A stretch of DNA of 38,311 nucleotides from a virus (IMGVR_UViG_3300025154_000037:1-38311), one strand, 5' to 3'. Numbered from the stretch's first letter, positions 15,751-24,016 are shown. Program-made: numbers and translations. Notes: a model not told the origin generated them from the letters alone.

Positions 15751-16305
15751 TTATTCAAATTGTATTAGAACACGTCCGCCGGGACTTTGTCCGGCATCAA
15801 TTAAATTTTTTTCTTCTTCGTAGTTAACTAATCCTTGATAGTATTCTTTTGCTTTTATTAATTCTTCTAGTGTTAAATATTGTAATGCACGCGAACCTTG
15901 CGGTGTAGAAATAGAAATGCTCATCTGCGCTTTTGTTGCCCGGCTTTCTATTGCAGCTTCCAATGCTTCGAGCACGGTGCGTGCGTGGGATCTGTAATCG
16001 TAAGTAGTGGCAGCAACTAAATCCGGGAATACTTCAATTTCAAATCTTGGCTGATATTGTTTTGTACCATCGGTATGCTGGTAGTATGGCTGCATCATAT
16101 ACTTGCCGGCAGTGTATGTAGCAGTAATAGCGGGAGTAAGTGTTACATCGTGATCATCGCCATTGGCAACTGAGTCAATATCAAATTTTCCAGCAGAATT
16201 GATGATACGCGCTTTGTAGGTCCAGCCCGCAGAGGCAAGGTAATCGGAGTTGGATTCAGTCCACTCGACTTTATCACCGGCGTAAATTGTTTTGGGTTCG
16301 TTCAT
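15751..16305 (-). CDS. gpW-like head-tail connector with N-terminal beta domain
   Basis: A 184-residue protein. Residues of about 1-100 look like a beta-sandwich (IYAGDKVEWTESNSDYLASA, TATYTAGKYMMQPYYQHTDG). Residues of about 105-165 resemble gpW-type connectors: HARTVLEALEAAIESRATKA, then SRALQYLTLEELIKAKEYY. In lambda, gpW sits between terminase and portal and plugs the filled head; the position here (just upstream of the portal region) agrees. The ATG lies at the edge of a family A hairpin and has no clear ribosome site. Confidence 0.6.
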   Translation of the reverse strand: MNEPKTIYAGDKVEWTESNSDYLASAGWTYKARIINSAGKFDIDSVANGDDHDVTLTPAITATYTAGKYMMQPYYQHTDGTKQYQPRFEIEVFPDLVAATTYDYRSHARTVLEALEAAIESRATKAQMSISISTPQGSRALQYLTLEELIKAKEYYQGLVNYEEEKNLIDAGQSPGGRVLIQFE

Positions 16306-16337
16306 GCTTCGACATCTTTCGACAAGCTCAAGATGAC
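16303..16337. repeat. Family A hairpin at a start codon
   Basis: Arms CATCTT/AAGATG (16313-16318, 16330-16335) around the core, with a GCTTCGA extension reaching the gpW-like gene's ATG at 16305. Confidence 0.9.
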
Positions 16338-16498
16338 ACGCTCGCTTTTTTTATTAAACTTGGGATTGTGAATTAATTCTATACAATGATAAGTTTTAGG
16401 AAGGAAATGATAAAGTGGACAAAATTATGAAGGGGGAGGAGGTTAGTAAGCAATGGGCAGTAGGCAATAAGCAAATTATTTATTATAGATATTCCGTT

Positions 16499-17113
16499 TC
16501 ACGATTTTTTTAGCTGTGTAAAGTACCGTATTTTATCTTGAAGTATGCGGGGAAAGTTTGTACGAACGAACAAGCCTATTTTTCTAAAAATATTTTGAGT
16601 AATAATATGACCAGCACCTTTAGAATATAATTCATCAATTGGTAATCTGGGAACAAAATTCTCGCCAGCAGTACGATCCCAAACATAATTTTTAGCGACT
16701 TTACGTTTAGAACTTTTCACGGTTCCTTTATACCTTTGAAAGACGCCCTTATGTCCAGATATCATAGTAGCGATAAAAGCATGTTTAATAATTTTTTGCT
16801 GTCCTTTTTTTACAGTAACAGAAACACCTTGGGGAACTTTCTTAGCACCAAAAGCAATAAGCGGCAAATCTCTATTGGCAGCAATGCGTGCGACATACTC
16901 GCCATCTAATTGTTTGCGTACTGTAATCCAAATATTTTTATTTAGATCTTTTAACTTAATATTATATTGATTGCGGGTTTCCTTTTTAGCATAAGTTTCG
17001 GTTTGTTGAGCAGTTTTTTTTATTGCAGAATAAAATGCTTTGTCTTGCTGGGCAATTTCTTTCTGCAGCACTTTTACAAATTGTTTTATGTTGGAGGAAA
17101 TGCTAATGTTCAC
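16499..17113 (-). CDS. Minor tail protein Z-like (tail completion)
   Basis: A 204-residue basic protein with helical opening VKVLQKEIAQQDKAFYSAIK and KTAQQTETYAKKETRNQYNI. The middle part (LPLIAFGAKKVPQGVSVTVK, KHAFIATMISGHKGVFQRYK) matches the look of the gpZ/minor tail protein Z family, which helps attach tails to heads. The start is GTG, overlapping the upstream stop as GTGA; a family B repeat lies directly upstream. Its place near the top of the late operon, away from other tail genes, differs from lambda order. Confidence 0.7.
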   Translation of the reverse strand: MNISISSNIKQFVKVLQKEIAQQDKAFYSAIKKTAQQTETYAKKETRNQYNIKLKDLNKNIWITVRKQLDGEYVARIAANRDLPLIAFGAKKVPQGVSVTVKKGQQKIIKHAFIATMISGHKGVFQRYKGTVKSSKRKVAKNYVWDRTAGENFVPRLPIDELYSKGAGHIITQNIFRKIGLFVRTNFPRILQDKIRYFTQLKKS

Positions 17114-17517
17114 AACCCACCCCTTCCGTTCCCCTCCAAGGAGGGGATATTGTTACGTAATGGATTCCATAAAAATATTTTTTGATTAAATTTTATTGAG
17201 AGCGGGGATATGCCTGGAATAATATCAAATTTTTGTAAGTTATTATACACAGTGCGTTCCGTTGTAAATTTTATTTTAGCAAGTTCGTTCACTTTTAGTC
17301 CGTATATTTTTTTAAATCTTTTAAGCCGTTTATATTCTCTCTCATAATCTTTGCGCGGCAGTGTATTAATATTAATAAGTTCAAGCTTAAGTTCAAGGTT
17401 ACAATTCAGCACACAATAATTTATATCATTTTTTTCAAAAGTGTAACCGCACAGTTCTTTTTTCCATACACTAAGCGGCTGGAGTTTTTGGCCATCGGTT
17501 AGAAGAGGATTCCTCAC
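17110..17517 (-). CDS. Small HTH-like protein at the top of the late operon
   Basis: A 135-residue basic protein, start GTG overlapping the previous stop. Residues of about 55-100 (DYEREYKRLKRFKKIYGLKV, NELAKIKFTTERTVYNNLQK) look like a helix-turn-helix, so DNA binding is plausible. The C-terminal residues (IPSLEGNGRGGL) are read from a family B repeat. It is coupled to the genes on both sides by 4-base overlaps. No family recognised; a late regulator is one option. Confidence 0.5.
   Translation of the reverse strand: MRNPLLTDGQKLQPLSVWKKELCGYTFEKNDINYCVLNCNLELKLELININTLPRKDYEREYKRLKRFKKIYGLKVNELAKIKFTTERTVYNNLQKFDIIPGISPLSIKFNQKIFLWNPLRNNIPSLEGNGRGGL
17114..17157. repeat. Family B palindrome at a gene overlap
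   Basis: CCCCTCC AA GGAGGGG stem and ACCCACCCC leader. On the minus strand GGGGTGGGTT ends at the GTG start of the gpZ-like gene, and the element is translated at the end of the upstream gene. Confidence 0.85.
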
Positions 17518-17783
17518 GCTGTTTTCCTATTTGCAAATTTTAAAAAATGTTCAACATCTTCTTTTTGTTCACGTAATTTTTTAGTAAGGAAAAAATCATT
17601 GAGAATATCGGTGATCACTTTAGAATCACTTTGATTCATTTCTTTTTTAAAGTTTTCAATATCCTTCACCAATTCAATATCGGCTCTGAATTGATACTTT
17701 TTTATTTTTGTTTGTACTACATTTGATTGTAGTACAATGTTATTTTTCCGTTTATGTTTACCGTAATAATGAGTAAAATCCAA
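17514..17783 (-). CDS. Ribbon-helix-helix-like small protein, first gene of the late operon
   Basis: An 89-residue protein. KKYQFRADIELVKDIENFKK and SDSKVITDILNDFFLTKK match the strand-helix-helix spacing of CopG/Arc-type DNA-binding proteins (moderate confidence). The start is TTG with AAGGA about seven bases upstream. It is transcribed divergently from the plus-strand regulatory operon, so it may regulate that intergenic region (inference). Confidence 0.55.
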   Translation of the reverse strand: MDFTHYYGKHKRKNNIVLQSNVVQTKIKKYQFRADIELVKDIENFKKEMNQSDSKVITDILNDFFLTKKLREQKEDVEHFLKFANRKTA

Positions 17784-17963
17784 TGTTTTTCCTTTTGCGG
17801 ATTAGTTACTAGTTATTTTGACTTTTTGCCTCGCCTTCCTTTTTAAGACAAGACAAAAAATATTTTAAATTATTTTCAAAAACACTTGACATTGATATAT
17901 ACATAGTATATATTAACAATAGACATTATGATTGACTTTAACAAAACAAAAAAGGATTAAAAA
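17784..17963. promoter_or_regulatory. Divergent intergenic region between late operon and regulator operon
   Basis: A 180-base AT-rich gap between oppositely oriented genes. It contains the plus-strand promoter and operator listed separately. No consensus minus-strand promoter was convincing by eye, so late transcription may need an activator. Confidence 0.6.
17886..17914 (+). promoter_or_regulatory. Sigma70-like promoter with overlapping palindromic operator
   Basis: TTGACA (17886-17891), a 17-base spacer and TATATT (17909-17914). Within it, ATATATAC ATA GTATATAT (17895-17913) is a perfect 8-bp inverted repeat covering the spacer and -10 box, the classic geometry for a repressor that blocks polymerase. 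The XRE protein encoded downstream is the obvious candidate ligand (inference). Confidence 0.8.
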
Positions 17964-18263
17964 ATGATACACATTAACAAAATAAAAGACATCCCAATCG
18001 AAAAAGTTTATCATTACGAAAAACCCTCATATAACAAAGCTGTTGCCTTTGACCTGCAATCTGGTATTTATACCGATACTCAAGACAATAATGTTAAAAT
18101 ACAGATATTATCAAGCGAGGGAGAAAAAGTAAACATAGAACTTATCTGCACAAACCTTACTAACAATAAATCAGTAAGGTTAAAAATTGATACCCTCGCT
18201 CCAGACATGACATGGATGATTGATGGCATAATTAATAACCTAAAATATAAGGAGAACTTATAA
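17964..18263 (+). CDS. Hypothetical protein, first gene of the plus-strand regulator operon
   Basis: A 99-residue protein starting MIHINKIKDIPIEKVYHYEK behind AAAAGGA. It has mixed alpha-beta character with NNVKIQILSSEGEKVNIELI in the middle. It precedes a cysteine-rich protein and an XRE repressor-like protein, overlapping the next start as TAATG. No family recognised. Confidence 0.6.
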   Translation: MIHINKIKDIPIEKVYHYEKPSYNKAVAFDLQSGIYTDTQDNNVKIQILSSEGEKVNIELICTNLTNNKSVRLKIDTLAPDMTWMIDGIINNLKYKENL

Positions 18264-18499
18264 TGTTAGATACTATCAATTACACACGCCGGGAGTTATA
18301 TATGTCAACATGGGATACCCACCCAGATGAAATGATTGGCGCAACTGACCTCGATTGCGAAAATGATTTAAGAGGGTTAACCGGTGACGGTGCTTATCGT
18401 ATTGATGGATATTGCTCTCAACCAAACGTTGACCGCTGCTCTAATTGCTCACTATGTAATTACGGTAGAGACTGTCATAATAATAAGGTTGCAAAATGA
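18263..18499 (+). CDS. Cysteine-rich small protein
   Basis: A 78-residue protein. The C-terminal part has CSQPNVDRCSNCSLCNYGRD, with closely spaced cysteines suggesting metal binding. The first ATG overlaps the previous stop (TAATG); an internal ATG at 18302 (MSTWDTHPDEM) is a possible alternative start. It is coupled to the XRE gene by a 4-base overlap. Function unknown. Confidence 0.55.
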   Translation: MLDTINYTRRELYMSTWDTHPDEMIGATDLDCENDLRGLTGDGAYRIDGYCSQPNVDRCSNCSLCNYGRDCHNNKVAK

Positions 18500-18699
18500 C
18501 ACCTCAACAACTTAAAGACATCCGTCTCCAAGCTGGGCTTACACAAGCTCAGCTTGCTTCTTTGCTAGAGCTTTCATCTCAAAACCTTGTAAGCAAATAT
18601 GAAAACGGTGAACGTGTTCCATCAAAGCAAACTCAACTTCTTTACAACCTTTTGCGAGAAGGAAAATTAAAACACAACTCCCGGCAAAAAGCAAAATAA
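18496..18699 (+). CDS. XRE-family HTH regulator (Cro/CI-like)
   Basis: A 67-residue protein made almost wholly of an XRE helix-turn-helix: LKDIRLQAGLTQAQLASLLE then LSSQNLVSKYENGERVPSKQ. The length fits a Cro-type or minimal repressor without a dimerisation or cleavage domain. It is the last gene of the short plus-strand operon and ends just before a strong terminator. It may bind the palindromic operator in the operon's own promoter. Confidence 0.82.
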   Translation: MTPQQLKDIRLQAGLTQAQLASLLELSSQNLVSKYENGERVPSKQTQLLYNLLREGKLKHNSRQKAK

Positions 18700-18711
18700 C
18701 TATTGCATCAA

Positions 18712-18746
18712 CCCGATAAATTTTCTTTATCGGGTTTTTGTTTTTG
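18712..18746 (+). terminator. Rho-independent terminator
   Basis: A perfect 9-bp stem CCCGATAAA/TTTATCGGG with a 5-base loop, followed by TTTTTGTTTTTGTT. It ends the plus-strand regulator operon; the terminase gene reads towards it from the other side. Confidence 0.92.
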
Positions 18747-18819
18747 TTAAAGTCAATTCAAAATGTCAAAGAACAAATTTTATTTTTACTATGCCCGTTT
18801 ACGGGTTATGCAAAGCTCG

Positions 18820-20820
18820 TTATATTTTTTTCTGCCATCCATTATAGGATTTAAGATTTTGATTAATGCGAGGCGTAGTTCGACTATGCTCACTATAGCT
18901 CAGAGTGACAGTATCGTACAATTCTTTTATTTCTTCAAAATTTGGCGATGCAAGTTTCATAGCTCCATAGTTATAAACTTTTAGATCCCAAGGTTCGTTG
19001 CGTGCGCCTCTTTTCTTTTTCCATATAACTACTAAAGTATTTGTTCGAGAATTATAAATTGTATTTGGCGGTTCGGAAAATAATCCTTCGAAGTATCTGA
19101 AATCGCAAAAGGCAGAAGTGTAATGGATTGTCTTTGGTCCACCCGGTTTATAACGCAAGCGCTGCCATACGTGCTCTTTGATTGTATCTACTCCCAAGTT
19201 TTGCAGAATAGTGTCGCGGTATTTTCCAACTAAAGATTGATTGAGTAATATCGGGAAGCCATTGCCGGCACGTCCTTTTATTGCTATCACTCCAAGGTGC
19301 TGACGTGCGCGTGTGTAATCGTAAACCGATTGCGTATTTTTCATGTAGCCGCCAGAGTCAAACAAACAAGCATAGTATCTGCGGTTGTCTTTGTAGCCAC
19401 CAAGGATAAGCTCAACTCCATCTTTGCGTTTCCATTTACGTTCAAGATATTCGTTTAATTTTTCATATACTTCATCTTTATCAGTATCACCCCAAATTTG
19501 TTCGTAGTGAACCAGCCAATTTTCTTCACCAATTCCCCATCCTTCTGTAGATAGTTCGAGCCTGTCCGGATGTGTATCCACTGCGGTGGTTAGGAAAAGA
19601 ATTTCGTTCGGCAAGTCCGGGTCCTTATCAGTCAGATAATGCTCGGTATAAGCCATCACGGTTTCTTGATCAATTTTTTGTGAAGTATCTTCCTCATACA
19701 CTTCGCCAAGCACGGTGTTATAAAAAACTTTTGTAAGTTCGGGATCTGCTTTTGCTTTAAGCCACTCATCAACCATCTGCTCCCATGTAGATAGTGAGGT
19801 GTATAGTCTGCCAATTGCACCAAAGGAGCGGTGTTTATTTGCTTTGGGATTGTCCACAACCCACTTACCGCTCTTACGCATCAATGCTTTGCTAAGATGA
19901 TCGATATCTTTTCGGCAATCTTCGCATCTGTAGCGCGCTGTTTTGGGATAGTGAGCAGTAGTTTTACCCATCAGATCGGTATCTTTATCCCAAATTAAAC
20001 CGCCGTAAAATTGTTTTGAGACTTCATCATACTTTGGGAAGAACCTCAGCACTTGCATGTATCCGCAATGCGGGCAAGGTACATAAAATTTTTCACGCGT
20101 GCCTAATTTGTACTGCGCTTCTATTCTGCTTTTGCCGGAGTTAGTTGGAGTTGAGAAGCGAATTATTTTACTGCCGTGCAACCGGTAGGATTCAATTCTC
20201 TGCTCAGCAAGAAAGCATGGATCCCCTTCATCACCGGCACTAACCGGGATGCGGTCGATGTCATCTTCAATTACCACACGCACGGAGTTAGCAGCTAAGC
20301 CCACCGGTGAGTTTGCACCGGCAATAATCAAAAATATTCCCGGCATTATCTCTTTGAAGAGCACTGTGTTTTTGCCGTCTCTGCTTTTACGCTCTAATCT
20401 TTCTTTGATGGAATCAATTTGGTAGAGTGTCGGCTCCAGTTTTGTTTTACTGTACTGCTCACCGGCTTGAATTGTAGGTAACAGCAGAAGCATTGGTGAT
20501 GGATCATACTCAATAAAGTATGATACTATGATAAGTCCGATTGTGGTTTTAAGTATTTGTGAAGATGTCATCACAGTAATTTCTTCCACGGCCGGATCAG
20601 CAACGGCGTTAAGTATTTCGCGGGTGTATTCTACATCCTCAGTTTTCCACCGCTGCCCTTTGGCGCTTCCTTCGGCAATGATATAGTATTGATCAGCCCA
20701 ATCCGCCGGGTTTAAAAAAGCACGAGGCTTTATTTTTCGCCGCACACGCTCAATAATAGCTGAAATGTTTTCAGCTGATATTGATGGCGGTAGCTGATAT
20801 GTCTGTTGGTAAAGCTGCAA
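18820..20820 (-). CDS. terL: Terminase large subunit, gpA family
   Basis: A 666-residue packaging motor. Visible elements: an N-terminal DWADQYY-type motif, a Walker A-like SSQILKTT (86-93, without the classical Gly-Lys), a Walker B-like VVIEDDID (182-189), and the gpA-family zinc-like pairs CPHC (249-252) and CEDC (299-302). The C-terminal nuclease has TAVDTHPDRLEL and CLFDSGGY acidic motifs. It would translocate and cut DNA at the portal. The start is TTG, overlapping the small subunit by 50 bases. The last 25 or so residues read through a degraded family A repeat. Confidence 0.92.
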   Translation of the reverse strand: MQLYQQTYQLPPSISAENISAIIERVRRKIKPRAFLNPADWADQYYIIAEGSAKGQRWKTEDVEYTREILNAVADPAVEEITVMTSSQILKTTIGLIIVSYFIEYDPSPMLLLLPTIQAGEQYSKTKLEPTLYQIDSIKERLERKSRDGKNTVLFKEIMPGIFLIIAGANSPVGLAANSVRVVIEDDIDRIPVSAGDEGDPCFLAEQRIESYRLHGSKIIRFSTPTNSGKSRIEAQYKLGTREKFYVPCPHCGYMQVLRFFPKYDEVSKQFYGGLIWDKDTDLMGKTTAHYPKTARYRCEDCRKDIDHLSKALMRKSGKWVVDNPKANKHRSFGAIGRLYTSLSTWEQMVDEWLKAKADPELTKVFYNTVLGEVYEEDTSQKIDQETVMAYTEHYLTDKDPDLPNEILFLTTAVDTHPDRLELSTEGWGIGEENWLVHYEQIWGDTDKDEVYEKLNEYLERKWKRKDGVELILGGYKDNRRYYACLFDSGGYMKNTQSVYDYTRARQHLGVIAIKGRAGNGFPILLNQSLVGKYRDTILQNLGVDTIKEHVWQRLRYKPGGPKTIHYTSAFCDFRYFEGLFSEPPNTIYNSRTNTLVVIWKKKRGARNEPWDLKVYNYGAMKLASPNFEEIKELYDTVTLSYSEHSRTTPRINQNLKSYNGWQKKI
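18876..18910. repeat. Degenerate family A repeat in the terminase C-terminus
   Basis: TAGT TCGACTATGCTC ACTA (an inner copy) followed by TAGCTCAGAGTGA (right half of an outer copy). The left outer arm is lost. It is translated as VTLSYSEHSRTT. Confidence 0.7.
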
Positions 20821-21415
20821 TTTGTTCTCTTATGCTAGTTAGTTCCACCTCAAGCACTTCTTTTTGCTGCGGTGTAAGGTTTAATAGGTTTGGGATTTTT
20901 GTACCCAACACCCGGATTCCGTTAATAAATATGTTGGCTTGGTTCTCAATTACATCTTGCAAATATCTGGCTTCGATTAAGGAGCCTTGCTTGATGGAAA
21001 GCTCAATCTCTTTTAGTTCGGCGTTTGCTTTATCGAGCCGGTCGCGGTTGTTACCTTCTTTAATTTTAAGGATTTCTTTTTGATGCATGTTTTCTTTGTA
21101 CTCAATAAACCATTTAACAACTTTGCGCACATCATATTTATTGAATTGGTCCTTCGGCAGTCCGAATTCGTTTTCAAGTTCGTTAATGTAGCGCTCGTTT
21201 TTGTAACCGAGGAGCGCAGCAACTTCTTCCCGGGAAAGATAGTTGCCTTTTTGTACTTCCTTTTCAAGCTGCTCGATGCGCCACTTTACGCATTTGATAA
21301 AGTCAAACTTGCCGCCGGATTCTTTGGGCATACCTTTGCGGGTCCATGCGGAAATTGTTTCTGCATTTACAGTAAAGAATTGCTCAAGTATGTTTGAGTT
21401 TATCAGCTCTGCCAT
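20771..21415 (-). CDS. terS: Terminase small subunit-like DNA-binding protein (Nu1-like)
   Basis: A 214-residue protein directly upstream of the large subunit. The N-terminus (EQFFTVNAETISAWTRKGMP) is a winged-HTH like lambda Nu1, and a second similar motif follows (LSREEVAALLGYKNERYINE). The middle is a charged helix (LKIKEGNNRDRLDKANAELK) and the C-terminus is helical. It would recognise the packaging site and recruit the large subunit. It overlaps the methyltransferase gene by 13 bases. Confidence 0.83.
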   Translation of the reverse strand: MAELINSNILEQFFTVNAETISAWTRKGMPKESGGKFDFIKCVKWRIEQLEKEVQKGNYLSREEVAALLGYKNERYINELENEFGLPKDQFNKYDVRKVVKWFIEYKENMHQKEILKIKEGNNRDRLDKANAELKEIELSIKQGSLIEARYLQDVIENQANIFINGIRVLGTKIPNLLNLTPQQKEVLEVELTSIREQIAALPTDISATAINIS

Positions 21416-22689
21416 AGTTTATCAAAATCAAATTTGCGGTTAAGGCACTCAACTTTTGCATCCGGGTAAAGTTTATGATATCGCCGGAGTATTACATCAA
21501 TGTAGATTGGATCTATTTCCATTCCGTAACAGATTCTATCTACTCTATCGCACGCAATTAAAGTAGTCCCGCTTCCTAAAAACAAATCCAAAACAACATT
21601 TTTTGTTCTTGTAAAATCAACAACCATTTTACAAAATAATTTAACTGGTTTCGGACAAGTATGTAGTTCTCTTAACCCATCATTTGCATCTTCAAGAAAA
21701 GCAGTTCTAATATTATAAACATCACTTCTATCCCCATCTTCAATTTGTTTATAAACATCTTCAGGAACTCTCTTATCAATTGCCCCATAGAACAAAATGC
21801 TTTCATAATCTCCATACAAGAGGATTGGTTCCTGTCTATTTAACCCCCTCAAATAACAACCACTCTGAGAATTCTTTTTATACCAACTTAAAATATATCT
21901 CGGTTCTTTGATCTTAATCCACATTACAAGATTTTGAGGTCCAGGAAATATTAATATTTTGTTTGAATATTTCTCAAGATTAGTTAAAAACTTCGAACAA
22001 AAATCAGCATATTCATTTTTGTTTTTTTTATCTTGATATTTATTATAACTATACCCAATATTATATGGAAGATCTGTTAAACCTAAATCTACAATATTAC
22101 TATAAACTAGTTTCTTGACATCTTCATCTTTTAATGCACTGCCACACAATATCCTATGTTTTCCATCAATCAAAAACAAATCACCCAGTTTGCTTAGTGC
22201 AGTTTTTTGCGGTTCGGGTGCATCATCAAGCTGCTCTTCGGGAATGGCTTGTTTAAAGTACTCGGTAAGGTCCACATCCGGAAGGTTAATTTCGTTTACC
22301 AACTCATTTAAGGATAGGTTACTGTTGGCTAGGAAGTCCTCCAGCCCTTTGTTTTGTATCTCAGCATAAAGGGAAGAGTAAAGTAAAACCAGTTTGCAAG
22401 CTTCTTTTTTGTTTTCAACATCCACAAAATTAGCCGGCAGTAGTTTAGGGATTTCGGTTCCTTCTTTTTCTAGTTCCTCTAAAGCAAGCTTGCGGTGGTG
22501 GCCGTCTAAAATCCATAGCTGCTTTTTATTTTCTTGCCAAACTGTAAACGGCATAATAAACTGGTTAGCTTTAATGCTGTTCTTAAGCTTTGTAAGGTTA
22601 TCCGGAGTGGAAGTTTTCAGTCCATCTTGTAACCAATTAACAGAATGCCAATCAATTAACGCTGTTTTTATTATTCTATTTTTTATCAT
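21403..22689 (-). CDS. ParB-like domain fused to DNA methyltransferase
   Basis: A 428-residue fusion. Residues of about 10-165 are ParB/Srx-like, with ILDGHHRKLALEEL (GHHR at 63-66). Residues of about 170-428 are a beta-order amino-methyltransferase: motif IV is TDLPYNIG (DLPY 206-209, where family members usually have DPPY), and motif I is DLFLGSGTT (368-376). It probably methylates adenine or cytosine amino groups; the target is unknown. Phages use such enzymes against host restriction. It is grouped with the terminase genes, possibly marking DNA before packaging (inference). The Pro-to-Leu change may affect activity. Confidence 0.85.
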   Translation of the reverse strand: MIKNRIIKTALIDWHSVNWLQDGLKTSTPDNLTKLKNSIKANQFIMPFTVWQENKKQLWILDGHHRKLALEELEKEGTEIPKLLPANFVDVENKKEACKLVLLYSSLYAEIQNKGLEDFLANSNLSLNELVNEINLPDVDLTEYFKQAIPEEQLDDAPEPQKTALSKLGDLFLIDGKHRILCGSALKDEDVKKLVYSNIVDLGLTDLPYNIGYSYNKYQDKKNKNEYADFCSKFLTNLEKYSNKILIFPGPQNLVMWIKIKEPRYILSWYKKNSQSGCYLRGLNRQEPILLYGDYESILFYGAIDKRVPEDVYKQIEDGDRSDVYNIRTAFLEDANDGLRELHTCPKPVKLFCKMVVDFTRTKNVVLDLFLGSGTTLIACDRVDRICYGMEIDPIYIDVILRRYHKLYPDAKVECLNRKFDFDKLWQS

Positions 22690-22799
22690 AATCGCAATAA
22701 ATAGTCAGAATCAGGCAGACATTTCCAACCCTATATCTAGCTGAACCCTGCAATTCATTTGTATCCGTATTTGAAAAGTGCCAAAAGGACCCACAAAAT
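22690..22799 (-). other. Short non-coding gap
   Basis: About 110 bases without a convincing gene between the replisome organizer stop and the methyltransferase start. It contains TTGGAA and TATTTAT elements 19 bases apart on the minus strand, a weak promoter candidate only. Confidence 0.3.
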
Positions 22800-23594
22800 T
22801 TAATGTTGCTGTTGCTTGATAGCATCATTTACCTTTGTTAAGAAACTAAATTCATTGATGGCTTTAGTTATTTCAGGCTTTGCATGGCGGCACACACCCA
22901 TAACGTAATTAAGGTTTAATACCTTATAGTTCTTAGCAGCATCAAATCCTTTCTTGACTATCTTATATCCGAATAAACTTATCATTGAATTACACTCATC
23001 CACTTCATGTTCGAACGGTTTGCGATTCCATATGTTAAAGAGCTTATCCACATTCGTTACGGCTGGGTTATCCACATAGTTATTAACATTATCCTTACCT
23101 TCTTCACTAATACTATTTATATTTCTATTTATATTTATTATGGTCGAGCCTGTACCCAGCCTGTCTATAGGCCTACCAGACATATCGGGTTCGTGACAAT
23201 ACTTAAAGTATATTGGCAAGTATATATCCTTAAACACTTGTAATCCCGTTATGCTTAAAGGTAGCTCATTTATGATTTTAATAACACCCTTAATCATGCT
23301 GGGATTGTATGTTTGATGTTTGAACACGTTGTAAATGATAATCCATCCTTCCGGCAATGCTATCTTATTATCATCCACAAAGCGCTTTAGAATGCGCACA
23401 CAGTTATCTTTCTCAATGCCCGTCTCATTAGCCATCTTCTTAACAGATAGCTCGTACACGCCAGCTATATTGCTTCTGTCGTTAGTAATTAGGTATAGAT
23501 AGAGCAGCCTTTCAATGGGATCTAATTTCTCTAGGATGTAGGTATCAGTCCAGAAGGATGTGCTCACATAACGGTTTTTATATATTTCACTCAT
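22800..23594 (-). CDS. Replisome organizer / replication initiator-like protein
   Basis: A 264-residue protein. The N-terminus (SFWTDTYILEKLDPIERLLY, then YLITNDRSNIAGVYELSVKK) is the winged-helix start common to phage replisome organizers, followed by a low-complexity Asn/Ile linker (TIININRNINSIS). The C-terminal region (FNIWNRKPFEHEVDECNSMI, GFDAAKNYKVLNLNYVMGV) has DnaD-like helical character. It would bind the origin and recruit the host helicase. The linker DNA contains two tandem AT-rich 12-mers, as lambda's origin lies inside O. Confidence 0.75.
   Translation of the reverse strand: MSEIYKNRYVSTSFWTDTYILEKLDPIERLLYLYLITNDRSNIAGVYELSVKKMANETGIEKDNCVRILKRFVDDNKIALPEGWIIIYNVFKHQTYNPSMIKGVIKIINELPLSITGLQVFKDIYLPIYFKYCHEPDMSGRPIDRLGTGSTIININRNINSISEEGKDNVNNYVDNPAVTNVDKLFNIWNRKPFEHEVDECNSMISLFGYKIVKKGFDAAKNYKVLNLNYVMGVCRHAKPEITKAINEFSFLTKVNDAIKQQQH
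23113..23136. repeat. Two tandem 12-bp AT-rich repeats in the organizer gene
   Basis: CTATTTATATTT occurs twice in direct succession in the linker region of the replisome organizer. This is a possible unwinding element or part of an origin. Confidence 0.45.
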
Positions 23595-24016
23595 AGGAAT
23601 AAACCCTGCTGTCCGGGTTGGGATGGATGATCAACATTAACCTCATACTTTCTTTTAATTAAGTTCTTAAGCATTTTACGGCGTAAAAACATTGGCTCAA
23701 ATCGTTTATCATAAAAGGTAAGCCCTTCTATGGCATCTTCTTTGTTCTTAGAAGTATAATAGCCTTTGCTTGATGATAGCAATAAACTAAATGGCTTTCC
23801 TTCACGCGCTCGCTCTTCTTGAAGCAACTGATATGCATTAATTATCTTTCCAACTGTACGTTGCCATCCTTCAATACTGATCTTATGTTTTATGAATACA
23901 TTCCACTCAGCCCACATTGTCCGTGCATCGATGGGGTTATATATATCAGCAAGCAATACTTTAGATATTACTCGGTCACTATATTCCAAAGTTATGTCAA
24001 ACCGCTGGTCAATCAT
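23591..24016 (-). CDS. Hypothetical replication-operon protein
   Basis: A 141-residue basic protein overlapping the organizer start by ATGA. It has helical text (NPIDARTMWAEWNVFIKHKI, then SIEGWQRTVGKIINAYQLLQ) and a basic end (RRKMLKNLIKRKYEVNV). Its coupling to the organizer suggests a partner in replication, but no family is recognised. Confidence 0.6.
   Translation of the reverse strand: MIDQRFDITLEYSDRVISKVLLADIYNPIDARTMWAEWNVFIKHKISIEGWQRTVGKIINAYQLLQEERAREGKPFSLLLSSSKGYYTSKNKEDAIEGLTFYDKRFEPMFLRRKMLKNLIKRKYEVNVDHPSQPGQQGLFL

Noticed and set aside
2602-16337. Family A repeats as a CRISPR array
   Set aside because: Spacing is irregular, the copies are inverted pairs between genes, and there are no unique spacers of constant length or cas genes.
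2602-16337. Family A hairpins as simple transcription terminators
   Set aside because: They lack T-runs and occur at nearly every junction inside an operon that must be transcribed through.
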